From an uncultured Campylobacter sp. (GTDB lineage Bacteria; Campylobacterota; Campylobacteria; Campylobacterales; Campylobacteraceae): a stretch of DNA of 6,304 nucleotides. Both the position numbers and the translations under genes were made by a program. Shown piece by piece: positions 1 to 6,060 of the stretch. The notes below the pieces were generated by a model that saw nothing but the letters and a program-made list of their open reading frames with translations, was not told where the DNA came from and did no database searches. The stretch spans positions 1 through 6,304 of the forward strand of contig CALIWP010000316.1 of the NCBI GenBank assembly GCA_938046705.1, read 5' to 3'. Each line of letters opens with the position of its first letter. The stretch's first letter is position 1.

Positions 1-15
1 TGTAAATCTTATTTC

Positions 16-65
16 GTATCGCAGGTCAAATTTAAGACTAAATTCGAGAATTCGGTCTGCGATAC
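16..65. repeat. Imperfect inverted repeat upstream of the cytochrome operon
   Basis: GTATCGCAG at 16-24 is the exact reverse complement of CTGCGATAC at 57-65. Allowing two G-T wobbles the stem extends to 12 bp (16-27 with 54-65) around a 26-nt loop. The right arm is followed by a short T-rich run (CTTTTA). It could be the terminator of a gene ending just left of the window or an operator for the downstream cytochrome operon. The large loop makes it a poor textbook terminator. The complementarity is seen directly; the role is inference. Confidence 0.45.
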
Positions 66-114
66 TTTTAAATTTAAAGTCGAATTTGCAGTTAAATTTG
101 TAAATTTGACATCC

Positions 115-121
115 GAAAGGA
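115..121 (+). promoter_or_regulatory. Ribosome binding site of the tetrahaem cytochrome gene
   Basis: GAAAGGA ends 6 nt before the ATG at 128 and fixes that start. I could not find a convincing TATAAT-like box between 1 and 110, so the promoter is unassigned; the stretch is mostly AAATTT-type words. Confidence 0.6.
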
Positions 122-127
122 ATTCGC

Positions 128-568
128 ATGAAACATAAAGCGTTTCTCGCCTTGTGCGCATCTATGCTACTATGCTCTTTTGCATTTAGCGCAGGTGCAC
201 CAAGCGCAAAGATAACGTCTTTAGTAGATCTTAACGTCACCGACGAGCTGCGAGCCAAACACCCTTTAAAGCCTCATCACGAAAAGCTAAGCTTCACCTG
301 TCTTGATTGTCACGAAGGACAAGGAAACGACGCTAGTAAATTTAAATCCATAGGCGATAAAGGCTGTATATCCTGTCACGGCGACAAGAAAAAGATAGCT
401 AAAAGACTAGAATACATGGATCTGCTAAAAGCAAATCCTCACAACTCGGTTCACGACGGCCCTACGCTATACTGCGACGAGTGCCACAACGAGCATAAAA
501 AATCAACCAATATGTGCACGGAGTGCCACGAACACGAAGTTCCGCAATGGATGGGGGTAACGCCATGA
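128..568 (+). CDS. Periplasmic tetrahaem cytochrome c (small tetrahaem / flavocytochrome c haem-domain type)
   Basis: The 146-residue protein has a signal peptide at residues 1 to about 22 (KHK, a hydrophobic stretch, then a small-residue cleavage region near SAGA). The mature part carries four CxxCH haem sites at 58-62, 80-84, 116-120 and 130-134, plus several free histidines (45, 50, 51, 105, 109, 123) suited to bis-His ligation. The spacing, including an H-x3-H-D-G block before the third site and CxxCHxxH at that site, resembles the Shewanella small tetrahaem cytochrome and the N-terminal haem domain of its flavocytochrome c fumarate reductase. It probably carries electrons through the periplasm from the membrane cytochrome encoded next (ATGA overlap) to a terminal reductase. 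Wolinella has a comparable small cytochrome plus NapC-type cytochrome with a fumarate/methacrylate-reducing flavoprotein; that parallel is from memory. No flavoprotein domain follows, and the true partner is not in the window. Cytochrome c identity is firm; the pathway is inference. Confidence 0.88.
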   Translation: MKHKAFLALCASMLLCSFAFSAGAPSAKITSLVDLNVTDELRAKHPLKPHHEKLSFTCLDCHEGQGNDASKFKSIGDKGCISCHGDKKKIAKRLEYMDLLKANPHNSVHDGPTLYCDECHNEHKKSTNMCTECHEHEVPQWMGVTP

Positions 569-1227
569 AAATTTCAAAGAAAGTACTAGCGCTTATTATA
601 TTAGTAAGCGGCATTATAGGGTTTTTAGTGGTACTTCCCGTGCATTACGCCCTAGAAGAAACTAGCGGAGAGAAGTTTTGCGTAGTATGCCACGAGATGG
701 ATCCTATGGTTATAGCTTATAGTAACGACGTACATAGCGGCAAGGGTAAAAGCGGAGTAAGGGCTAAATGCGTGGACTGCCACATACCTCACGACAACCT
801 AGCCAAATACGTTTTAACTAAAGCTAAAAACGGATTGATGGAGGGATACGTTCATTTCTTTAAAGATCCTGATGCTATAGACTGGCATAAAAATAGAGAG
901 AAAAGAGAGCACTTCGTATTTGATAACGGTTGCGTTAGCTGTCATACGAATTTGGTAGATAATAAGCTAACCTCAGCCCAGGCTCAAAAGATGCACGCTC
1001 ACTATCAAAGCCTGCTAAATACCGATAAACAACTAACCTGCGCTAGCTGTCACGCCGAGGTAGGCCACAGCGGGCTAAACAATATGCTAAACTACTGGAA
1101 GCCTGAATACAAAATCTACGAAAAGAAAGCCGCAATCAAAAAAGAAGAGATAAAGAAGGCTTATTTTGGGGAGGATTATGTGGAGCCGAAGGTGGAAAAT
1201 AAAGAAGGCAATGCCACCAAAAAGTAG
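565..1227 (+). CDS. NapC/NirT/NrfH-family membrane-anchored tetrahaem cytochrome c (quinol dehydrogenase)
   Basis: This 220-residue protein starts with a short basic N-terminus and one membrane anchor (about residues 6-29), then a periplasmic domain with four CxxCH sites at 39-43, 69-73, 123-127 and 159-163. The first site reads CxxCHxM (Met45), the NrfH/NapC-type motif in which the methionine can serve as haem ligand. The family oxidises menaquinol in the membrane and passes electrons to periplasmic partners, here most likely the tetrahaem cytochrome encoded just upstream. The ATG at 565 overlaps that gene's stop as ATGA, with GGGGG at 553-557 acting as a possible ribosome binding site, which points to translational coupling. 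An in-frame GTG at 514 would add 17 residues with no membrane character and is rejected. The C-terminal tail (about 184-220) is charged and lysine/glutamate-rich. NapC, NrfH and TorC-like members cannot be separated by eye; the absence of a nap or nrf catalytic gene nearby argues against naming it. Confidence 0.88.
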   Translation: MKISKKVLALIILVSGIIGFLVVLPVHYALEETSGEKFCVVCHEMDPMVIAYSNDVHSGKGKSGVRAKCVDCHIPHDNLAKYVLTKAKNGLMEGYVHFFKDPDAIDWHKNREKREHFVFDNGCVSCHTNLVDNKLTSAQAQKMHAHYQSLLNTDKQLTCASCHAEVGHSGLNNMLNYWKPEYKIYEKKAAIKKEEIKKAYFGEDYVEPKVENKEGNATKK

Positions 1228-1233
1228 GCTAAA

Positions 1234-1887
1234 ATGAAGAAAATTTTACTCATTAGCGACGACGCTCAGATGCAGCTAAACCTCAACGCCGCGCTTTACC
1301 GCTTTAACATCCGTATAGTTCGCTTTGAAAATTTAAGCGAGCTAAAAGAGGATTACTATAGCGGCAACCGCTACATCTTTTACGTCATCGACGTAAAGAC
1401 GAAGGATCTGGCAAATTTTGACTCGGTCAAATTTTTGCGAGATAACGGGAGCCTAACTCCCGTTATGATCCTTATAGATAAGGCCATTCCCACGCTTTAC
1501 AAGAAAATTTACTATGCAAAATACGACGACTTTATGGTTAAGCCGTTTTTGCCCGAGGAGTTTTTGTTTCGGGTATTTAGAAACTGCCGAATTTTGCTCG
1601 GAAGCAAATTTGAGCTAAAAAACGGCGCCGTCTACGACAAAAACAGCCTCACGCTACACATAAACGGCACAAATATAATGCTTGGCAAAAAAGAGGGGTT
1701 GTTTTTAGAAATTTTGGCCAAAAACGCCCCGCACGTAGTAACGATCCAGGAGCTTGAGTGGAGTATCTATAAGGACGAAAACGTCTCGTCCGATCGCCTG
1801 CGCTCGCTCGTGCGTCAGCTGCGTGCGAAGCTACCGTTTGAGCTAATAAAAACCGTGCGCAGTATCGGGTATAGTTTGGAGGAGTAG
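1234..1887 (+). CDS. OmpR/PhoB-type response regulator, atypical receiver
   Basis: The protein has 217 residues: a receiver domain (about 1-120) followed by a winged-helix DNA-binding domain (about 125-217). Receiver hallmarks are the acidic pair Asp9-Asp10, the likely phospho-acceptor Asp53 (YVIDVKT) and Lys103-Pro104. Two usual elements are missing: the conserved Thr/Ser after the fourth strand is Ile/Asp (residues 81-82), and there is no LPG loop after Asp53. The C-terminal domain ends with the typical recognition helix and wing (SSDRLRSLVRQLRAKL, then TVRSIGYSL). The gene starts 6 nt after the membrane cytochrome gene, with an SD-like AGTAGG (1223-1228) overlapping that gene's stop, so it is almost certainly in the cytochrome operon and may control it. 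No histidine kinase gene lies in the window. The stop is immediately adjacent to the stop of the convergent ATPase gene. Family assignment is firm; target and signal are unknown. Confidence 0.88.
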   Translation: MKKILLISDDAQMQLNLNAALYRFNIRIVRFENLSELKEDYYSGNRYIFYVIDVKTKDLANFDSVKFLRDNGSLTPVMILIDKAIPTLYKKIYYAKYDDFMVKPFLPEEFLFRVFRNCRILLGSKFELKNGAVYDKNSLTLHINGTNIMLGKKEGLFLEILAKNAPHVVTIQELEWSIYKDENVSSDRLRSLVRQLRAKLPFELIKTVRSIGYSLEE

Positions 1888-2649
1888 CTAGAGCTTAGGC
1901 AGGATCACCTCTTTTTGCGCGAGCCTTTCAAAGGTGCAGACGTCGCCGTAAATTTTAGCCAGCAGCTCGTCGTTTAAAACCTGTGCGACGCTGCCTTTTG
2001 AGACGATCCGCCCATCGCGGAAAACTATCACTTCGTCGCAAAACCAAAGGATGTGGTTTGGCTCGTGCGTGCATATGACGATCGTCTTACCGCCCGCAGC
2101 GATCTTTTTTAAAATTTTCCAAAGCGTGATCTGGTTTTTAAAATCAAGCGCGGACGTGGGCTCGTCAAGCAAGATGAGCGGCGTATCCTGCGCGAGCGCC
2201 CTAGCGATAAAAACGAGCTGCCGCTGCCCGCCGCTAAGCTCGTTCATCTTTTTATCCGCTAGATGCGAGATACCGATAAACTCCATCGCCTCGCTCACCG
2301 CCCTTTTGTCGTCTTTGCTAAAGCCAAACAGTCTCTTTACGTGCATGGAGCGCCCCATTAGGACGATGTCTCTTACGAAAAACGGAAAATGCAGCTCGGT
2401 GTGCTGCGCGACATAGGCGATGTTTTTAGCCATCCAGGCGGGGCTTTTGTGCTTCGTGTTTTGCGAATCAACGTAAATTTCGCCGCCTTTGATACTTAGA
2501 AATTTCATACAGCAGTTAAAAAACGTGCTCTTGCCGCTGCCGTTTGTGCCCAAAAGTCCGCATATGCTGCCTTTTTTGATCTCGATGCTTACGTCTTCGA
2601 GACCAAATCCGCCGTAGCTAAAGGACAAATTTTTCGTTTGCAGTATCAT
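1888..2649 (-). CDS. FecE/BtuD-type ABC transporter ATP-binding protein
   Basis: This 253-residue ATPase is full length for the iron-siderophore/haem/vitamin B12 importer ATPases. Visible motifs are Walker A GTNGSGKS (34-41), the Q-loop at Gln82, signature LSGGQ (138-142), Walker B LILLDEP (158-164), D-loop SALD (166-169) and the switch His195. All catalytic residues are intact, so the protein should hydrolyse ATP. In its family it would power a FecCD-type inner-membrane permease fed by a periplasmic binding protein. The start is supported by AAGGAG on the minus strand (2663-2658), 8 nt before the ATG, and by the ATGA overlap with the upstream permease remnant. No complete permease, binding protein or TonB-dependent receptor is in the window, so it may be an orphan or borrow another permease. 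Substrate cannot be read from the ATPase alone. Confidence 0.9.
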   Translation of the reverse strand: MILQTKNLSFSYGGFGLEDVSIEIKKGSICGLLGTNGSGKSTFFNCCMKFLSIKGGEIYVDSQNTKHKSPAWMAKNIAYVAQHTELHFPFFVRDIVLMGRSMHVKRLFGFSKDDKRAVSEAMEFIGISHLADKKMNELSGGQRQLVFIARALAQDTPLILLDEPTSALDFKNQITLWKILKKIAAGGKTIVICTHEPNHILWFCDEVIVFRDGRIVSKGSVAQVLNDELLAKIYGDVCTFERLAQKEVILPKL

Positions 2650-2849
2650 TTTAGCAGCTCCTTTGCCTTGCTTCTTAAAAGCGCGATGAGAAAGGGCGCG
2701 CCCACCAAAGAGGTTATGATGCCCACGGGAATCTCGGCCATCGCTACATTGCGCGCGAGCGTATCGACTCGTTCAAGCGCAGAGGCGATTTTGGCCATTG
2801 TGCCGCGTATATCTTTTATACTAAACTCTCCGCCTAGTTGCAAAAACAT
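2646..2849 (-). pseudogene. C-terminal remnant of a FecCD-family ABC permease
   Basis: The frame encodes 67 residues whose last ~40 match the end of FecCD permeases: a DTLAR block (28-32 region), then AEIPVGIITSLVGAPFLIALL, which is the conserved coupling and last-helix region. A normal family member has about 320-350 residues, so about 270 N-terminal residues and eight or so membrane helices are gone. The frame is open on its upstream side only to a stop at 2885-2883, and proB begins at 2905, so the missing part cannot be in another frame here. The first ~20 residues do not look like permease. The ATG at 2849 has no ribosome binding site. The 3' end keeps the original four-base overlap with the ATPase gene, showing that the two were once an operon. 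I read it as a deletion relic rather than a functional small protein; expression could still matter for coupling to the ATPase gene. Confidence 0.72.
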
Positions 2850-2874
2850 AAAATTTAAAATAAGCCGTTTTGGG

Positions 2875-2880
2875 TATAAT
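2875..2880 (+). promoter_or_regulatory. -10 box of proB (TATAAT)
   Basis: A perfect TATAAT preceded by TTTTGGG lies 24 nt before the proB ATG, giving an expected leader of about 18 nt. As in most Campylobacter vegetative promoters, there is no clear -35. It sits just beyond the truncated end of the permease remnant. Confidence 0.65.
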
Positions 2881-2893
2881 TTTCAAAAATTTC

Positions 2894-2897
2894 GGAG
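2894..2897 (+). promoter_or_regulatory. Ribosome binding site that fixes the proB start
   Basis: GGAG lies 7 nt before the ATG at 2905. Together with the -10 box at 2875-2880 it rules out the in-frame start at 2638, which would place 89 non-homologous residues before the kinase and overlap the permease remnant. Confidence 0.7.
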
Positions 2898-2904
2898 CGA
2901 CAAA

Positions 2905-4032
2905 ATGAACAGAAAAGAGCTTCTAGGCGGCGTAAAACGCATCGTCGTAAAGGTCGGCACATCAACGCTGGCAAACGCGGACGGCTCGCTAAACGAGGAT
3001 AAAATCAAGCAAATCGTAGCAAATTTAAGCGAGCTAAACGAAAACGCCGAAGTGGTCTTCGTAACCTCGGGCGCCGTGGGTGCGGGCATGGGTCAGATGA
3101 AGCTCGCGCACAAGCCAAAATCCATCGTCGAAAAGCAAGCTCTGGCCGCCATCGGGCAGGTTTCGCTCATACATCTTTATCAAATTTTATTTTGGGCGCA
3201 CGGCAAAAAGGTCGCGCAACTACTGCTAACCAAAGATGATTTTAGCGACCGTCGCCGCTACCTAAATATGCGCAGCGTCCTACGCTCACTGCTCGCTAAA
3301 AAAATCATCCCCGTCATCAACGAAAACGACCCCGTCGTGGGCGAGGGAATAAGGGGCGTGAAAGTGGGCGACAACGACACGCTAAGCGCCCTCGTAGCGG
3401 GGCTAATCGAGGCTGATTTGCTCGTGATTTTGACCGATATCGACGGGCTGTATGACAAAAATCCAAGCGTTTTTGCGGACGCTAAATTTATAAATTTGGT
3501 CGAAAATTTAGATGATAGCGTCCGAGCAGCTGCGGGCGCGGAGGGTAGTAAATTTGGCACCGGCGGCATGCGCACAAAAATCACCGCCGCCGAGATGGCG
3601 ACCAAAAACGGCACTCACCTCATCATCGCAAACGGCGCCGACCCGCGAAATATAGTCCTAGCAGCACACGGCTACGAGGTAGGGACGCTATTTTTGGCGG
3701 GTAAAAACAGGATAAACTCGCGTAAATACTGGCTCGCCTACTCTGCCGCGGACAAGGGCTCGGTCGCTATCGACGCAGGCGCGGCAAAGGCGCTAAAAGA
3801 GGGCAAAAGCCTGCTAGCAGTCGGCATCCGCGAGGTCGTGGGCGAGTTTGAGCGCGGCGAAACGCTCGCTATCAAAGACGCAAGCGGCAGGGCGCTAGCC
3901 CGCGGCATCACGAACTACTCCTCGGCCGAGCTAGCCCTCATAAAAGGTCGCAAGAGCGAGGAGATCGAGGCGGTTCTTGGCTACAAATACGAGGACGAGG
4001 CGCTGCATATCGACAACATCGCGCTGATCTAG
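2905..4032 (+). CDS. proB: Glutamate 5-kinase with C-terminal PUA domain
   Basis: ProB phosphorylates L-glutamate to gamma-glutamyl phosphate, the first step of proline synthesis, in the cytoplasm. The 375-residue protein has the amino-acid-kinase fold at about 8-260: VVKVGTS (14-20), VTSGAVGAG (53-61, with Ser55), INENDPV (138-144, with Asp142), GDNDTLSA (155-162, with Asn157), TDIDGLYD (177-184) and GTGGMRTKITAAEMA (218-232). These correspond to the glutamate- and nucleotide-binding residues of E. coli ProB. Residues about 284-365 form the PUA domain (GSVAID to the VLGY region), so this is the long, E. coli-like form; some relatives in the genus have, as I recall, a short form without PUA. 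It has its own TATAAT promoter and no clear terminator downstream. The next enzyme of the pathway is probably encoded 2.2 kb further on at 6244. Confidence 0.95.
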   Translation: MNRKELLGGVKRIVVKVGTSTLANADGSLNEDKIKQIVANLSELNENAEVVFVTSGAVGAGMGQMKLAHKPKSIVEKQALAAIGQVSLIHLYQILFWAHGKKVAQLLLTKDDFSDRRRYLNMRSVLRSLLAKKIIPVINENDPVVGEGIRGVKVGDNDTLSALVAGLIEADLLVILTDIDGLYDKNPSVFADAKFINLVENLDDSVRAAAGAEGSKFGTGGMRTKITAAEMATKNGTHLIIANGADPRNIVLAAHGYEVGTLFLAGKNRINSRKYWLAYSAADKGSVAIDAGAAKALKEGKSLLAVGIREVVGEFERGETLAIKDASGRALARGITNYSSAELALIKGRKSEEIEAVLGYKYEDEALHIDNIALI

Positions 4033-4034
4033 GT

Positions 4035-4207
4035 TAAATTTGACGGTTTGCCCGCGGCTAAATTTAGTCGTCATTGCGTCAAATTTACGCTAAATTCAGA
4101 GCAAATTTTGCTGCATGGCGGGTGAAATTTGAGCGGACGCGGCGGCTAAATTTGATCAAATTTGACTGTCTAAACCAACCGCGCGGTCGCCGCTAAATTT
4201 GACGGTT
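4035..4207 (+). repeat. 14-bp direct repeat TAAATTTGACGGTT, two copies
   Basis: Identical copies lie at 4035-4048 and 4194-4207, with a looser relative, GCGGCTAAATTT, at 4054-4065 and 4142-4153. The shared core is the AAATTT word common across the window, so only the GACGGTT extension is unusual. Confidence 0.55.
4148..4163. repeat. 16-bp perfect palindrome AAATTTGATCAAATTT
   Basis: The sequence equals its own reverse complement over 16 bases, with GATC at the centre and an RAATTY hexamer on each side. It could be an operator for a dimeric regulator, or simply two common AAATTT words placed in mirror image. Confidence 0.5.
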
Positions 4208-4242
4208 GATTTTTGAGCGCGCTTTAAAATATGGATAAATTT

Positions 4243-4247
4243 AAGGA
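4243..4247 (+). promoter_or_regulatory. Ribosome binding site of the four-helix membrane protein
   Basis: AAGGA lies 5 nt before the ATG at 4253 and supports that start over the out-of-frame ATG at 4231. Confidence 0.6.
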
Positions 4248-4252
4248 AAACG

Positions 4253-4858
4253 ATGAATGAAAAAGAAGCGGCGAAAGCGAAATTCGGGCGCGACCCTGCG
4301 GCGCGTAAAAGCTTGTTTGAGAGAGCGATTTTAGCAGGCTGGGCGCCGTTTTCGCTCGGAGTCATATTTTTTGCCGCACTTGGAGTTTGGGCGCTAAATT
4401 TAAGCCCGGAAGAGATTTTTCGGTCGAATTTTTGGCCGGGCTTTATCCGCGCCGTGCGGGTTTTTGCGCCGTTTTTGGACGACTTTGCAAACAACGGCGC
4501 GAGCCTAAACGTGCTTGCTTTTTACGCTTGTGCCGCGCCGTTTTGGATCTGCTTTTTCGCCGCCGTCTTTTGTTTAAACTACGGCCGCGCGGACGTCGGA
4601 GGCGTAAATTTGATCGTCGTGGCTGCGAAATTCGTCGTGCTCGGCGGATTTTGCTTTCTCGCGCTTAGCGGACTGCTCTTTGCGCCTGAAGGGATGGGCG
4701 GCAGATGGGGTGTCTACGTGAGATTTGACAACTATGCCCTTGCAAACGACAGCGCGCTTTACAACCTAGCCGCCGGGCTGGGTATCGGCTTCGTGTTTGC
4801 AAGCTTTGCGCATGTAGCGTGCGATTTGATTTATGGATTACGAGGTGGCCGGCGGTAG
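4253..4858 (+). CDS. Hypothetical four-helix inner-membrane protein
   Basis: I do not recognise this 201-residue protein. It has a charged, soluble N-terminus (about 1-24, rich in Lys, Arg and Ala), then four likely membrane helices at about 26-49, 86-109, 120-144 and 168-193, and a basic C-terminal tail (RGGRR). The charge pattern suggests both ends are cytoplasmic. The loop between helices 1 and 2 (50-85) carries aromatic residues and an FLDDF acidic patch; the loop between helices 3 and 4 contains GMGGRWGVYVRFDNY. Three cysteines lie in or near helix 2 (93, 100, 107), one in helix 3 (134) and one in helix 4 (190), with no metal-binding spacing. Codon use is GC-rich like its neighbours, so there is no sign of recent transfer. 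It appears to be transcribed alone and ends inside the terminator shared with nhaA. No function is proposed. Confidence 0.75.
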   Translation: MNEKEAAKAKFGRDPAARKSLFERAILAGWAPFSLGVIFFAALGVWALNLSPEEIFRSNFWPGFIRAVRVFAPFLDDFANNGASLNVLAFYACAAPFWICFFAAVFCLNYGRADVGGVNLIVVAAKFVVLGGFCFLALSGLLFAPEGMGGRWGVYVRFDNYALANDSALYNLAAGLGIGFVFASFAHVACDLIYGLRGGRR

Positions 4859-4885
4859 TGAGCCGCTTTGCTCACTACCGTTTTT
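4853..4885 (+). terminator. Rho-independent terminator spanning both convergent stop codons
   Basis: A perfect 11-bp stem, CGGTAGTGAGC (4853-4863) with GCTCACTACCG (4870-4880), closes a 6-nt loop and is followed by five T. It terminates the membrane-protein transcript. The stop codon of that gene (4856-4858) is in the left arm and the stop of nhaA (minus strand, 4877-4875) is in the right arm. On the minus strand the stem is not followed by a T run, so it should work well only rightward. Confidence 0.85.
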
Positions 4886-6056
4886 CTATCGCGCCCGGAT
4901 TTTGGGTGCTAAATTTTAGCAATATAAACCCAGCGGCGCCCGAAACTACCGAACCTAGCAAGATAGCAAGCTTGTCGGTGTAGGCAAAGGTGTCCGTATC
5001 GTTGTAGGCTAAGCCGTTAACAAAAAGGCTCATCGTAAACCCGACGCCGCAAAGCACCGCGATGCCGTAAAGCTGGATGAAATTTGACCCCTCCGGCAGC
5101 TTGGCTAGCTTAAATTTGATCGCTAAAAAGCTAAAGCAAAATACTCCGATCTGCTTACCAACGAAAAGCCCCAGCGCCGTGCCTAGAGCGACCGGAGATA
5201 AAATCTCGTCCAGTCCGACGCCTCGCAGCGAGATGCCTGCGTTTACGAAGGCAAATATCGGCAGCACGCCAAAAGCCACCCAGCCGTGCAGGTCGTGCTC
5301 GATGCTTTTTAGCATCGATTTGCCGGGCTCATCTTTAAAGCTAAGCGGTATGAAAAAGGCCGATACGACGCCCGCAAGCGTGGCGTGAATTCCCGATTTT
5401 AGCACCGCTACCCACATCACCACGCCTACGATTAGATACGCTGCTTTGCTCTTTGCGCCGAGTCTGTTTAGCGCAAAAAGCGCGGCTAGGCAAACGCTCG
5501 CGACCGCAAGCATTTGAGTGCTAAGCTCGCTCGTGTAAAATAGCGCGATAATCACTATCGCGCAGAGGTCGTCGACGATGGCTAGTGTCATGAGGAAAAT
5601 TTTTAAACTAGTCGGTACGCGCGGTCCAAGCAGACTCAAGATACCCAGAGCAAATGCGATATCCGTCGCTGTCGGTATCGCCCAGCCACCAAGCGCGAAG
5701 GAGTCGTGTTTAGTAAAAAGATAAAAGATAACCGCGGGTACTATCAGGCCGCCTGCTGCGCCGATAGCGGGCAGTGCGATTTGCGACGGGTTTTTTAGCT
5801 CGCCCTCTAGAACCTCGCGCTTTAACTCAAGCCCGATAAGAAAGAAAAATACCGCCATCAGCCCGTCGTTTACCCACAAGATTAGCGGCTTGCTTAGTCC
5901 GTATTCGCCGAAGCTCACGGTAAATTTGGTCTTTAAAAATTCGTTGTAAAAATCGCTCAAAAACGTGTTTTGGCATAGCAGCGCCGCGACCGTAGCGATC
6001 ATCAGCAAAATCCCGCCGCTGGCTTCGTGTTTTAAAAACTCTTTTATCCCGCCCAT
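4875..6056 (-). CDS. nhaA: Na+/H+ antiporter NhaA
   Basis: NhaA exchanges two external protons for one internal sodium (or lithium) ion across the inner membrane, for sodium and alkaline-pH tolerance. The 393-residue length matches the family (388 in E. coli). Key residues are all present: Asp132 in TATDIAFALG and Asp162-Asp163 in AIVDDLCAIV (ion-binding site; E. coli 133, 163, 164), Lys301 in VGKQIG (E. coli 300), the pH-sensor-region His224 in SGIHATLAGV (E. coli 225), Glu77 in GLELKRE (E. coli Glu78), and the EHDLHGWVAFG motif (253-263). About twelve hydrophobic segments are visible. The start is fixed by a minus-strand AAGGAAG just upstream of the ATG. Only one nhaA is present here; some Campylobacter carry two in tandem. 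It has its own TATAAT promoter at 6085-6090 and shares the upstream region with the divergent gene at 6244. Confidence 0.96.
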   Translation of the reverse strand: MGGIKEFLKHEASGGILLMIATVAALLCQNTFLSDFYNEFLKTKFTVSFGEYGLSKPLILWVNDGLMAVFFFLIGLELKREVLEGELKNPSQIALPAIGAAGGLIVPAVIFYLFTKHDSFALGGWAIPTATDIAFALGILSLLGPRVPTSLKIFLMTLAIVDDLCAIVIIALFYTSELSTQMLAVASVCLAALFALNRLGAKSKAAYLIVGVVMWVAVLKSGIHATLAGVVSAFFIPLSFKDEPGKSMLKSIEHDLHGWVAFGVLPIFAFVNAGISLRGVGLDEILSPVALGTALGLFVGKQIGVFCFSFLAIKFKLAKLPEGSNFIQLYGIAVLCGVGFTMSLFVNGLAYNDTDTFAYTDKLAILLGSVVSGAAGFILLKFSTQNPGAIEKR

Positions 6057-6060
6057 TTTG

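Larger units (their letters stand above)
4033..4252. other. 220-bp spacer rich in AAATTT words and short palindromes
   Basis: No gene is visible here. It holds ten RAATTY hexamers (starting at 4036, 4060, 4081, 4092, 4103, 4125, 4148, 4158, 4195 and 4237), alternating with GC-rich stretches. It includes a 14-bp direct repeat TAAATTTGACGGTT (4035-4048 and 4194-4207), a 16-bp perfect palindrome (4148-4163), a 10-bp palindrome ACCGCGCGGT (4178-4187) and a 13-bp palindrome with an odd centre (4100-4112). A weak -10 candidate TAAAAT lies at 4225-4230. I see no convincing terminator for proB. Confidence 0.6.

Noticed and set aside
81..92. Sigma-54-like TTGCA element before the cytochrome operon
   Set aside because: There is no GG at the required distance upstream, so the -24/-12 pattern is incomplete.
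514..564. Upstream GTG start for the NapC/NrfH-type cytochrome
   Set aside because: It adds 17 residues without hydrophobic or family character inside the preceding gene; the ATG at 565 starts directly at the membrane anchor and overlaps the previous stop as ATGA.
2051..2416. Plus-strand frame opposite the ABC ATPase gene
   Set aside because: Shadow of a gene with all ABC motifs on the other strand; no family resemblance.
2638..2904. N-terminal extension of proB in the same frame
   Set aside because: The extra 89 residues do not belong to ProB, overlap the permease remnant antisense, and precede the TATAAT and ribosome binding site that fit the ATG at 2905.
3258..3614. Minus-strand frames opposite proB, including 2883-3089
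   Set aside because: Serine- and proline-rich antisense translations typical of shadows of a well-conserved gene.
4231..4260. Nine-codon upstream ORF ending over the membrane-protein start
   Set aside because: No ribosome binding site of its own and it could lie at or upstream of the transcription start suggested by TAAAAT at 4225-4230; likely chance.
4156..4494. Minus-strand frame of 112 residues and plus frame at 4387-4668
   Set aside because: Both overlap the four-helix membrane protein gene, are very basic, and have no supporting start signals.
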